DNA from: JAWWPG01 sp033850885
GTDB taxonomy: Bacteria; Actinomycetota; Actinomycetes; Propionibacteriales; Nocardioidaceae
Assembly (NCBI GenBank): GCA_033850885.1
Contig: JAWWPG010000037.1
Span: 62,001 to 126,000 of the forward strand
Length of the DNA stretch: 64,000 nt
Reading direction: 5' to 3'
A model generated the notes under the pieces. It saw only the letters and a list, made by a program, of their open reading frames with translations, was not told where the DNA came from and did no database searches. Position numbers and translations under genes: made by a program. Below, in pieces: positions 42,915-51,011 of this stretch. Positions within the stretch are counted from its first letter, which is position 1; every line of letters begins with the position of its first letter.

Positions 42915-43214
42915 GAGAACTCCTTGAATGGGGTCGGACCTAACGACGCACACCCGCGAGGTGGTCTGACGGGCCTCCAGAAGGTTGTGCAGGCAGCACG
43001 CCGCGTCCAGACCTTCGACCCTGAGAAGTTCCTAAGAAGTGGACCGCCACATCTCACACCTACACGCCGCGACCTCGCCGGAAGAGCATCACTCGGGCCT
43101 CGGGAGCAGGAGATGCTGCGCCCACTGCGGATACGCTGTCGGCCTTTAGGGTGGGACGGGCCGGGAGTGAAGGGCGCTTCCTTGGGTACTCGACGCCCGA
43201 CGGAGGTGGTGTGG
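42915..43214. other. 300 bp intergenic region with an 11 bp direct repeat
   Basis: No gene is seen between the divergent sedolisin and gluconokinase starts. CCCTGAGAAGT (43019-43029) and TCCTAAGAAGT (43030-43040) are tandem 11-mers, about 110 nt upstream of the sedolisin start, in the spacing used by OmpR/PhoB-type response regulators. GGAGGTGG (43202-43209) serves the kinase. Confidence 0.4.
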
Positions 43215-43751
43215 GTGGGCGGCGTCGACCTGGTCGTGGTGATGGGGGTCTCGGGATCGGGCAAGACCACGGTCGGGCGCGGAATCGCTCGCGCGATGCG
43301 CTGGGACTATGCCGAGGGCGACGACTTCCATCCCGAGGCCAACGTCGCGAAGATGAGGTCAGGGATCGCCTTGACCGACGAAGACCGACGGCCCTGGCTG
43401 CGAGCCATCGCGGAGTGGCTCGATGAGCATGAGCGGGCCGGTCATTGCGCGGTCGTCGCTTGCTCGGCACTGCGCAGGGCCTACCGCGACGTGCTGCGCG
43501 AGGGTCGCCCGGACGTGAGGTTCTGCCATGTCGAGGCGAGCGCGGAGCTGATCCGGGAACGGGTCGAGCACCGCGAGGGCCACTACATGCCGTCGTCCCT
43601 GCTGCCGAGCCAGCTGGCGATGCTGGAGCCCTTGCAGAGTGACGAGCCCGGCGTCACCGTCGCGGCGGCGGGCTCTCCGGAGGACATCGTCGTGCACGCG
43701 ATGCACGCGCTCGGCCTCGACCCCGACGGACCATCGCGTCGGGATCCGTGA
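43215..43751 (+). CDS. gntK: Gluconokinase
   Basis: 178 residues. P-loop MGVSGSGKTTVGRGIARAM, EGDDFHPEANVAKMRSGIALTDEDRRPWL, ACSALRRAYRDVLREG and VEHREGHYMPSSLLPSQLAMLEPL are diagnostic of GntK. It phosphorylates D-gluconate to 6-phosphogluconate. GTG at 43215 is chosen because GGAGGTGG lies 5 nt upstream and the length matches the family. No gluconate transporter or Entner-Doudoroff gene is adjacent. Confidence 0.92.
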   Translation: MGGVDLVVVMGVSGSGKTTVGRGIARAMRWDYAEGDDFHPEANVAKMRSGIALTDEDRRPWLRAIAEWLDEHERAGHCAVVACSALRRAYRDVLREGRPDVRFCHVEASAELIRERVEHREGHYMPSSLLPSQLAMLEPLQSDEPGVTVAAAGSPEDIVVHAMHALGLDPDGPSRRDP

Positions 43752-43820
43752 CGGAGAGCGTGGTCGCGTCGTCGCCTCTGGAGCAGCTCGTGCCCACCAT
43801 GCGCGGCTGACGCCGTCGGG

Positions 43821-44408
43821 TCAGGTCGCAGCGACGGAAAGGAACCTCCAGCCGGGGTACTCGCGGTCGAGCAGGGCACGATGGTGGTCCCACGTCCCGA
43901 GCGGCAGCTCGGCCGGGGCGAATAGACCGACGGGCCGGCCACCCACCAGCCGATACCCCCATCGGAACGCGACAACCGGCATCAGAACACGCGTGCGTAC
44001 GACGTCGGGAACCGCCACCAGGAAGGTGTGCGCCACCCAGTCGCCGTCGGGGTGGTCCGGGTTGGCGGGGAAGTCGCAGAACGTCGGCAGGAACCCGAAC
44101 GTGTACAGCGGAGACTCGTCGCCCATCAGGCCGGCGACGTCGACGTCCGCCACGACCTGGCCGTCGTCGTCATGACGCTCGATGACCTGCAGCCACCCCA
44201 TCCAGCCCCGCGGGCCATGCCCGTCGTACGAGATGCGGGCCTCGATGACCGGGAAGCCGCGGAACGCTGCCACGTCGTACCCGACTGCGACGAGGGCGTG
44301 CCCGAGATCCTCGGGGTCGTCGTTGGGCCACACCTCGACGTGCACCGAGCCCGCACGCTCCCGCAGCGAGAACCGGAGATCCAGAGTCGCGCCGTGCTGC
44401 GGGGTCAC
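43821..44408 (-). CDS. Conserved protein of unknown function
   Basis: 195 residues, rich in Trp and acidic residues, with no signal peptide or membrane segment. Notable stretches are DGHGPRGWMGWLQVIE, YTFGFLPTFCDFPANPDHPDGDWVAHTFLVAVPDVV and a C-terminal WDHHRALLDREYPGWRFL. The family is not recognised. GTG at 44408 overlaps the stop of the sulfotransferase gene (GTGA), which implies co-expression with it. Confidence 0.7.
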   Translation of the reverse strand: MTPQHGATLDLRFSLRERAGSVHVEVWPNDDPEDLGHALVAVGYDVAAFRGFPVIEARISYDGHGPRGWMGWLQVIERHDDDGQVVADVDVAGLMGDESPLYTFGFLPTFCDFPANPDHPDGDWVAHTFLVAVPDVVRTRVLMPVVAFRWGYRLVGGRPVGLFAPAELPLGTWDHHRALLDREYPGWRFLSVAAT

Positions 44409-45055
44409 TGCCCCTCCTCCCGCTCATCGGGCTGGGCTGTCGCTGCCTCGCGCTGTCGACGGCGCTCCTCCCATTCCACGGTCGAGTTGACGTGCGGGAA
44501 CGGCTCCTCCGGCACCGGCACGCCGAGGGCCTCGCAGAGCGGACCCCACCCTTCTCGGGCCCGCCACTCGACGAGTCGGTCCGGCGGCGCGGTGCGACGT
44601 ACCTCCTCGACCCAACGCTCGTACGCGACCGCGTTCGCGGCGGGATCCTCCCAGCCGGCGCACAGGGTACGGCGCCACAGATCGCCCAACAGCGTCCGCC
44701 ACGGCGCGGGCTCGCCTTCCCAGCGGAGGCCCTCCATGATCGTCGCGTCGGCGCTTCGCCACCATTCGGCTCCGTCGGCTCGCGTCGACAGCAGGATGAC
44801 CGAGGCGGGGAACGCTGCCGCCAGCTCCGGCCAGAATGCGGAGCTGGGCCAGTCGACAGCAGACGTGTAGCCGTGGAAGAAGCGACACCAGTCGGGCGCC
44901 TCGCCGTCGAGAGCCGCCCGCCAGAAGGCGACATGGTCAGGGTTGTCGAACACCTCGGTCATGTGGTAGCTCGGCCCGCCGGCGAGCCGGGCGAGAGCCA
45001 GCTTGAGGGTGTGGGTCCCGGTCCGCGGCAGGCCGGCCCCGACAACGCGGAGCAT
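44405..45055 (-). CDS. Sulfotransferase family protein (Sulfotransfer_4 type)
   Basis: 216 residues beginning MLRVVGAGLPRTGTHTLKLALARLAGG, the 5'-phosphosulfate-binding P-loop of PAPS sulfotransferases. ILLSTRADGAEWWRSADATI carries the 3'-phosphate-binding Arg/Ser region. FPHVNSTVEWEERR is the family C-terminus. The acceptor is unknown. ATG at 45053-45055 puts the P-loop at the usual N-terminal position. The GTGA overlap couples it to the downstream gene of unknown function. Confidence 0.85.
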   Translation of the reverse strand: MLRVVGAGLPRTGTHTLKLALARLAGGPSYHMTEVFDNPDHVAFWRAALDGEAPDWCRFFHGYTSAVDWPSSAFWPELAAAFPASVILLSTRADGAEWWRSADATIMEGLRWEGEPAPWRTLLGDLWRRTLCAGWEDPAANAVAYERWVEEVRRTAPPDRLVEWRAREGWGPLCEALGVPVPEEPFPHVNSTVEWEERRRQREAATAQPDEREEGQ

Positions 45056-45091
45056 TCTGCCGATCCTAGGCGCTTGCGTCAGACTGGGTCG

Positions 45092-45440
45092 GTGCCCAAG
45101 TATTCGGTCAACCCAGCGGGGGTCGAAGGCACGCGCGCTCATCGACGCCCGCCAGTACGTGCTGGACAGCGACTGGGGGCAGGCGCAGCCGAAAGCCGCG
45201 GACGAGAACGCGTTCCTCGAGTCGCACTCGTGGGACGACTATGGGGCGTGGCATCTCGGGCTGACCGAAGGGCCAGCCGACCAGACGAAGGCCCGCTACG
45301 CCTTCGTGTACGGAGACTTCCGGCGGCTGCACCGGACCGGGCTCATCGCGTGCGTCTACCGCGCTTCGGAGTGGCGTCACAAGGAGGTCGAGGTCGCCGC
45401 CCACGACCTCCTGCAGTACCTGGACGAGAAGAGCGGCTGA
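45092..45440 (+). pseudogene. Conserved small actinobacterial protein, apparent frameshift near its N-terminus
   Basis: From about 45126 the frame reads ARALIDARQYVLDSDWGQAQ, then NAFLESHSWDDYGAWHLGLTEG, ARYAFVYGDFRRLHRTGLIA and WRHKEVEVAAHDLLQYLDEK. This is a conserved actinobacterial protein of about 115 residues, of unknown function. The usual start (VPKYSVNPAGVE from GTG 45092) lies in a different frame. The frames meet at GTCGAAGGCACG (about 45113-45126). Two extra bases (for example GAGAAG instead of GAAG) would restore one frame. Hence a 2 nt deletion, either real or from sequencing. No start codon serves the downstream frame alone. Confidence 0.6.
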
Positions 45441-45466
45441 CCCCCCGCAGGCCCCCCCCCCGCCCC

Positions 45467-45534
45467 CCCGCGAATTGCGGGAAAGTCGACCCGTCCGGAC
45501 CCTTCGCGAGGTGCACATTCCCGCAATTGACGGG
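45467..45534. repeat. Palindromic element PE, copy 4 (inverted orientation)
   Basis: Left arm CCCGCGAATTGCGGGAAAGT (45467-45486) and right arm ending CCGCAATTGACGGG. Read on the minus strand the core is GTGCACCTCGCGAAGGG...GGGTCGAC, which matches copy 3, so this copy is inserted in reverse. It lies between two convergent stops (45440 and 45557). Runs of C10 and C7 (45452-45469) directly precede it. Confidence 0.9.
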
Positions 45535-45556
45535 ATGGGGTGACGGGATGGGGTGC

Positions 45557-46945
45557 TCACGGGGCGTCGTCGGTGATCTTCGGGGTAGCGCGACCGCCGA
45601 GGTACAGGTACGGCGTCCCGTCACTGAAGCTGTCGAACAGGACCGCGCTCCAGGGCTCCTGGTCGTAGACGCGGCCCACGAAGGCGTTGTCCCGGGAGTC
45701 GACCGGGTGCAGGTCGAACTCCTCCGGTCCCTCGTCGGCGATGGCGGCACGGTCTCCGGTCATGGTGGAGACGACGTGTAGCACGGCGCCGCGCAGCGAT
45801 ACGTCGTAGCGACGCGACACCCGCTCGTACCGGCCGGCGTGCCGGGACAGGTCCAGCGTCGAGCCTGCGCGGGTCGGCTGCGGCGCGGTCGGCGGCGCCA
45901 CGGCGACGTACTCACCGAACACCTCGGCGAAGAGCCTCTCATACAGCGTGTCCGCGACGTAGGAGTTCGTCAGCAGACAGGCCACGAGCCGCGCCTCGGG
46001 GTCGATCCGCAGATAGGCGAGCTGTCCGATCGTTCCACCGTCATGGCCGAAGATGCGTCGCTCACCCCACCTGTTGAGGCGCCAGGCAAGCCCGATGGCG
46101 TCGCCGTCGTCGTCGAGGCTGGGGATGTCGAACCGAGGTTGCTGCATGGCGGACATCGAGACCTCGCTGAGGAGCCGGCTGCCGTCCTGTGCGACGCCGC
46201 CGTCGAGGTGCAGACGCGCGAAGGTGAGGACGTCGTGCACACTCGCGGTGACCAGGCCGGCCGGACCCAGGCTGCGGGGCAGCGCCCAGGTCGAGACGGG
46301 TTCACCCTGATGGGGGTGCTCCCGGTGTCCGACCGCCACTCGGTGCAGGATCGCCTCCTCGGGGAGCGTGACCGCCTCCGTGAGGCCGAGCGGTGCTACC
46401 AACCGGGCTCGCAGCGACTCGTCCCAGCTGCGGCCGTCGAGCACCTCGATCATCCGACCCAGCAGGACGAAGCCGCTGTTGCAGTAGGAGTAGGCAGCAC
46501 CGAGTGGATGAGTGCGTCCCACGTCGGCCAGCAGGTCGACGTACTTCGCGACGCAGCTGTCCCCGCGACCGGTGTCGGCGAAGACATCACCGTCGACTCC
46601 GCTGGTGTGCGTGAGCAGATGCCGGACCTGGGTCTGGTGGCTGGCGTCCTCGGTGCCGAGGCGTACTCCCGGAAGGACTTCGGAGACGCTCGAGTCCAGG
46701 GACAGCCGTCCCTCGTCGACGAGCTGCATGACCATGGTGGCGGTCCAGACCTTCGTGATGGAGCCGATCTGGAAAAGGGAGTCTGCCCTCGTGCCGACCT
46801 GGGTAGCAGTACTGAGGACACCGTGAGCGACCACGGTCTCCTCGCCGTCGACCCACAGGCCGAGGACGGCACCCGGGACCTCGGTCTGGCTCGCGAGATC
46901 GTGCAGGCGGCCGGCCCAGTGGGCGGCGGGGTCCAGGCTGCTCAT
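45557..46945 (-). CDS. Serine beta-lactamase-like hydrolase (class C / PBP4* family)
   Basis: 462 residues. The catalytic S-x-x-K is in FQIGSITKVWTATM, Y-x-N in AAYSYCNSGFVLLGRM, and H-x-G-like HDGGTIGQLAYL. An additional C-terminal domain (about 350-460) is a beta-barrel as in many esterase/DD-peptidase relatives. No signal peptide is evident, so a cytosolic esterase or peptidase is as likely as a wall enzyme. It is directly downstream of dnaB on the same strand, with 5 nt between. Confidence 0.85.
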   Translation of the reverse strand: MSSLDPAAHWAGRLHDLASQTEVPGAVLGLWVDGEETVVAHGVLSTATQVGTRADSLFQIGSITKVWTATMVMQLVDEGRLSLDSSVSEVLPGVRLGTEDASHQTQVRHLLTHTSGVDGDVFADTGRGDSCVAKYVDLLADVGRTHPLGAAYSYCNSGFVLLGRMIEVLDGRSWDESLRARLVAPLGLTEAVTLPEEAILHRVAVGHREHPHQGEPVSTWALPRSLGPAGLVTASVHDVLTFARLHLDGGVAQDGSRLLSEVSMSAMQQPRFDIPSLDDDGDAIGLAWRLNRWGERRIFGHDGGTIGQLAYLRIDPEARLVACLLTNSYVADTLYERLFAEVFGEYVAVAPPTAPQPTRAGSTLDLSRHAGRYERVSRRYDVSLRGAVLHVVSTMTGDRAAIADEGPEEFDLHPVDSRDNAFVGRVYDQEPWSAVLFDSFSDGTPYLYLGGRATPKITDDAP

Positions 46946-46950
46946 CGCCG

Positions 46951-49188
46951 TCAGTTCTGGGCCATGTCGACGAAGCGGGAGTAGTGCCCCTGGAACGCGA
47001 GCACGAGCTCTGCCGTCGGGCCGTTGCGGTGCTTGGCGACGATCAGGTCGGCCTCGCCGGGGCGGGTCGACTCCTTCTCGTACATGTCCTCGCGGTGCAA
47101 GAGGATGACCATATCCGAGTCCTGCTCCAATGACCCGCTCTCGCGAAGGTCGGACAGCAACGGGCGTTTCGACGTGCGCTGCTCAGAGCCGCGGTTGAGC
47201 TGGGCGATCGCGACGACCGGAACCTCGAGCTCCTTGGCAAGCAGCTTTATCTGACGGGAGAACTCGGACACCTCGACCTGCCGGGACTCGACCTTCTTCC
47301 CCGACGTCATGAGCTGCAGGTAGTCCACGATGATCAGCCGCAGGTCGTGCCGCTGTTTGAGGCGCCTGGCCTTGGCGCGGATCTCCATCATCGTCAGGTT
47401 GGGCGAGTCGTCGATGAATAGCGGCGCCTCGGAGACCTCTCCCATCTTGCGCACGAGCTTGTTCCAGTCGTCGTCGCTCATCCGCCCGTTGCGCATGTTG
47501 CCGAGCGGGATGCGAGCCTCAGCCGACAACAGCCGCATGGTGATCTCGGTGCGGCTCATCTCCAGCGAGAAGATGACGCTGGTCAACCCGTGGCGGATCG
47601 ACGCCGACCGCGCGATGTCCAGGCCGAGCGTGGAGTTGTGGGTGGGGACCATGGACGCGCCCGCCAGGTAGAGATGGCTGGGGTTGTCGACCTGCACGCA
47701 TCTGACAGGGACGCTTTCGACCCGGGAGACACCGGTGATGCACCGGCGGCGGCCCAGAGTGAGCACGAACACGGGCGGGCGACCCGGTTGTGGGACGTCA
47801 GCCGCCTCGGTGGTGACGCGGCAGGTGTAACCGAGGCTGACGACCAGCTCGCGGACATCGCTGGTCAGCCGCTGGCTGGTCAGCCTGACCCGGCTGCCTG
47901 TCCTCGACGTGGCGGCCCCGTCCATGCTGAGAAGACCGGCCAGCAAGGCCCGTCGTTGACGTGCGGAGGCGCGCAGGTAGACCGCGGGGATGTGCGCGTG
48001 CGGGACCGCGAGGCGAAGACGGTCAGCCAACCTGGGGGACTGCGCGCACGGGCGCTCACCGGCCGCGAGGCAGGCGCCCAGCAGGTACGGCGGCAGCGGG
48101 AGCACCGCCTCAGGGAGGTCCAACGCGGCACCGGGATGGACTGCATGGTTGGCCCGGCCGTCCGCACAGCGCAGGCTCCGGGCGATCTCCTCGGTGGTGA
48201 CCACGGCGTCGCCGTTCGCAGAGGCACAGCCGGCCGCCGAGACAGAGCCGGCCGCCGAGATCAGGCAGTCCTGGCGCACCCTCGTTGTGGTCAGCCACTG
48301 GTGCTGGGCATCGGCGACGATCGCCGACCCGTCGGAGAACTCGACCCGGTAGCACGGCCTGTCGTGGAGCACGTCGGTGACCGCGACTACCCGAGTCGCC
48401 GAGCCGTCCGCGCCGATCAGCTCGTCACCGACGGCGACCCGCCCCATGGTGGTCCAGCCGGACGGCGTGGGGATCGGCGTGTCGAGCGCCAGCGCCTTGC
48501 CGACCGCCGGCCGCGCCGCCACGATCACCATCTGTCCGGCATGGAGACCGTTGGTCAGGTCATCCAGCTCCGCGAAGCCGGTCGGGACGCCGGCCATCGC
48601 CCCGTCCCGGTTCCCGATCGCCTCGAGCTCGTCGATCGTGAGCTCCATCAGATCGGACAGCGGCGCATAGTCCTCCGAGGCACGCCGGTCGGTCACGCTG
48701 TAGACCTCGGCCTGGGCGCGGTCGACGATGTCGTCGACCTGACCTTCGCCCGTATACCCGATCTGGACGATCTTGGTGCCCGCTGCGACGAGGCGGCGGA
48801 GGATCGCCTTCTCCCGGACGATGCCGGCGTAGTAGCCGGCATTGGCCGTCACCGGGACACCCGCGACCAAGGTGTGGAGGTAGGGGCCACCGCCCACGCG
48901 GGCGATGTCGCCTGCCCTGGTCAGCTCGGCGGAGACGGTGATCGCGTCGACGGGCTCACCGCGTCCGTAGAGGTCGAGGACGGCGTCGTAGATGAGCTCG
49001 TGCGCCGGTCGGTAGAAGTCGGCTCCCCGGATGACCTCGATGACGTCGGCGATCGCGTCCTTGCTCAGCAGCATCGCCCCGAGCACCGACTGCTCTGCAC
49101 CCTCGTCCTGCGGCGGCAACAGACCGGTTCCGCCGCCGTGCCCGACATCCCCATCGTCTGGGGGACCGGGGAACTCGACGACGCTCAC
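46951..49188 (-). CDS. dnaB: Replicative DNA helicase DnaB with in-frame intein
   Basis: 745 residues before splicing, about 458 after. The N-terminal DnaB domain (PPQDEGAEQSVLGAMLLSKDAI) and linker are followed by the RecA-like helicase domain. The Walker A loop ARPAVGK-STLGLD is split after Lys231 by an intein (residues 232-518). Walker B is LRLIIVDYLQLM, followed by QIKLLAKELEVPVVAIAQLNRGSEQR and SGSLEQDSDMVILLHRED. It unwinds DNA ahead of the replication fork and needs protein splicing to restore its ATP site. GTG at 49186-49188 follows GGAG. DnaA-box-like sites lie upstream. Confidence 0.95.
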   Translation of the reverse strand: MSVVEFPGPPDDGDVGHGGGTGLLPPQDEGAEQSVLGAMLLSKDAIADVIEVIRGADFYRPAHELIYDAVLDLYGRGEPVDAITVSAELTRAGDIARVGGGPYLHTLVAGVPVTANAGYYAGIVREKAILRRLVAAGTKIVQIGYTGEGQVDDIVDRAQAEVYSVTDRRASEDYAPLSDLMELTIDELEAIGNRDGAMAGVPTGFAELDDLTNGLHAGQMVIVAARPAVGKALALDTPIPTPSGWTTMGRVAVGDELIGADGSATRVVAVTDVLHDRPCYRVEFSDGSAIVADAQHQWLTTTRVRQDCLISAAGSVSAAGCASANGDAVVTTEEIARSLRCADGRANHAVHPGAALDLPEAVLPLPPYLLGACLAAGERPCAQSPRLADRLRLAVPHAHIPAVYLRASARQRRALLAGLLSMDGAATSRTGSRVRLTSQRLTSDVRELVVSLGYTCRVTTEAADVPQPGRPPVFVLTLGRRRCITGVSRVESVPVRCVQVDNPSHLYLAGASMVPTHNSTLGLDIARSASIRHGLTSVIFSLEMSRTEITMRLLSAEARIPLGNMRNGRMSDDDWNKLVRKMGEVSEAPLFIDDSPNLTMMEIRAKARRLKQRHDLRLIIVDYLQLMTSGKKVESRQVEVSEFSRQIKLLAKELEVPVVAIAQLNRGSEQRTSKRPLLSDLRESGSLEQDSDMVILLHREDMYEKESTRPGEADLIVAKHRNGPTAELVLAFQGHYSRFVDMAQN
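47635..48495 (-). other. DnaB intein, class 3 type, with decayed homing endonuclease
   Basis: 287 residues between Lys231 and Ser519 of the precursor. The first residue is Ala (ALALDTPIPTPSGW), not Cys/Ser, so the normal first N-S shift is impossible. Block B has Trp298 (DAQHQWLT), block F Cys497 (VPVRCVQVDNPSHLYLAG) and block G Thr516 before His-Asn (MVPTHN|S). This is the W-C-T triplet of class 3 inteins, in which the block F Cys attacks the N-terminal splice site. The central region keeps endonuclease remnants: LLGACLAAGE has lost the motif's acidic residue and LLAGLLSMDG retains Asp. The homing activity is probably dead or weak. Confidence 0.88.
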
Positions 49189-49350
49189 GAGACTCCTCAC
49201 CCACGACGACATGCTGCGACATCTGCGATGCTAGGGGCGGCCACCGACAGGACCTGGCCTCCACTGCCCCGGGCCGGGTGACCGATCGACCCCGACGTGG
49301 TGACGCTACGTGGTTGAGGCGGAACGGGCCAGGGCATCGTCAACACCCCC

Positions 49351-49424
49351 TGTGGAGCAGGCGCGAAGGTTTGTGGACAACCGCGTCGGGGATGTGCACA
49401 GCCTGGGTACACGGCTGTGGAAAA
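49351..49424. promoter_or_regulatory. Cluster of DnaA-box-like sites upstream of dnaB
   Basis: TGTGGACAA at 49372-49380 is the exact complement of the actinobacterial DnaA box TTGTCCACA. Near matches are TGTGGAGCA (49351-49359), TGTGCACAG (49393-49401) and TGTGGAAAA (49416-49424). They fall in the 293 nt between the divergent dnaB and MATE starts, which contains no gene. Confidence 0.5.
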
Positions 49425-49481
49425 CGTCCCGGCACCGCCCTCAAATGGCACTCTGACCTGGGACGATAAGGTGTCACCGAT

Positions 49482-50894
49482 GTGGAGGAGAGAAACTTCT
49501 CGGCGTGTCGGCCGCGCGTTGTGAATGGCGAGACAGCGGCGCGGCGAACCGGCAGCGGCAGCCCCCGCAGGGCTGAGCGTCATACCCAGGACCGGGAGAT
49601 CGCGCGGCTCGCCCTGCCGGCGTTCGCGGCGCTGGTCTCCGAGCCCCTTTTCCTGCTCGCCGACGCCGCGATCGTCGGTCACCTCGGCACGGCCCAGCTG
49701 GCCGCCCTCGGCATCGCTGGTGCGGTGGTCCAGACGGCCGTCGGGATCTTCATCTTCCTCGCCTACGGCACCACCTCGGTGGTGGCGCGCAACGTCGGCG
49801 CCGGGCAGCTGCAGGTCGCCCTCACGGTGGGTGTCGACGGTATCTGGCTGGCCGCCGCTCTCGGTGCGGTGTCGGCCGCTGCCAGCTGGCTGCTCAGCCC
49901 CCTCATCGTGGGCGGCTTCAGCTCCGATCGCGAGGTCCAGCGGTTCGCCACGACGTACCTGCGTATTGCGTCGTTCGGAATCCCGGCGCTGCTGCTCATG
50001 CTCGCTGCGACCGGCGTGCTTCGCGGCCTTCAGGACACCCGCACACCCCTTGCGGTCGCTGTTGTCGCCAACCTGGCGAACGTCGGCCTCAACCTCACGT
50101 TCGTCTACGGTTTCGGCTGGGGCATCGCGGGCTCGGCGGTCGGCACCCTCGTGGCACAGAGCCTGGCGGCGCTCACGCTGGTGTGGGTGGTCTCCCGGGG
50201 GGCGATCCGGTACGGCGCGCGGCTGACGCCGCACCTGCCCGGTATCCGCAGCTCCTTCGTCGTCGGGCTCCCGCTGCTGGTAAGGACGTTGACGCTGCGC
50301 GCCGCGCTGCTCGTCGCCACGTTCGTGGCCGCGTCGATCTCGACGCCTGCGGTTGCCGCGCACCAGGTCGCCTTCACGGTGTGGACGTTCCTGGCCTTCG
50401 CGCTCGACGCAATCGCGATCGCGGGGCAGGCGATCACCGGTCGGCTGCTGGGAGCCCGCGACGCCGAGGGGGTCCGGGCTGCCACCCGCAGGATGATGTG
50501 GTGGGGGCTCCTCTGCGGGGTGGCACTGGGCGTTCTGCTCGTCCTGGCGCGGCCGCTCGTGGTGCCCCTGTTCACGTCCGACGCGGATGTCCAGCAGTTG
50601 CTCGGGACCGTGCTCCTCGTGATCGCCCTGCACCAGCCGGTGTCCGGCCTGGTCTTCGTGCTCGACGGCGTGCTGATCGGCGCGGGCGACGGACGCTACC
50701 TCGCGGTCGCCGGGCTCGTCACGTTGGGCGTCTTCGCCCCGCTCGCCTTCGGCGTGCTCTGGCTCGGCGGTGGCCTGGTGGCGCTGTGGTGGGCGTTCTC
50801 GGGCTTCATGCTGGCCCGCCTGGCCACGCTGCTGTGGCGGGAGCGCGGTGACGCGTGGCTGGTGCTCGGGGCCAGCCGTGGCTCGCCGACGTGA
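49482..50894 (+). CDS. MATE family efflux transporter
   Basis: About 470 residues with twelve hydrophobic segments in two MATE repeats: LALPAFAALVSEPLFLLADAAIVGHLG, GIAGAVVQTAVGIFIFLAYGTTSVVAR, and the second half LPLLVRTLTLRAALLVATFVAASI, QVAFTVWTFLAFALDAIAIAGQAITGRLLGA. It is a DinF-like Na+/H+-coupled exporter. GTG 49482 has AAGGTG at a good distance; GTG 49521 is the alternative with no clear site. A MATE gene beside dnaB/rplI is common in actinobacteria. Confidence 0.9.
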   Translation: MEERNFSACRPRVVNGETAARRTGSGSPRRAERHTQDREIARLALPAFAALVSEPLFLLADAAIVGHLGTAQLAALGIAGAVVQTAVGIFIFLAYGTTSVVARNVGAGQLQVALTVGVDGIWLAAALGAVSAAASWLLSPLIVGGFSSDREVQRFATTYLRIASFGIPALLLMLAATGVLRGLQDTRTPLAVAVVANLANVGLNLTFVYGFGWGIAGSAVGTLVAQSLAALTLVWVVSRGAIRYGARLTPHLPGIRSSFVVGLPLLVRTLTLRAALLVATFVAASISTPAVAAHQVAFTVWTFLAFALDAIAIAGQAITGRLLGARDAEGVRAATRRMMWWGLLCGVALGVLLVLARPLVVPLFTSDADVQQLLGTVLLVIALHQPVSGLVFVLDGVLIGAGDGRYLAVAGLVTLGVFAPLAFGVLWLGGGLVALWWAFSGFMLARLATLLWRERGDAWLVLGASRGSPT

Positions 50895-51011
50895 CCAGGA
50901 GGCGCGCGTTTCCCCTGCGCACCGCGCCGACCGGCCTGGGATCAGCCGGTGCGGCGACGTACTCTGCACACCTGGGGGACTGACCGCTGCTCAAGACGGC
51001 CAGGAGGTCAC

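Noticed and set aside
45441..45469. C10 and C7 homopolymer runs
   Set aside because: Likely slippage-prone, possibly affected by sequencing error; no functional reading beyond proximity to the palindromic element.
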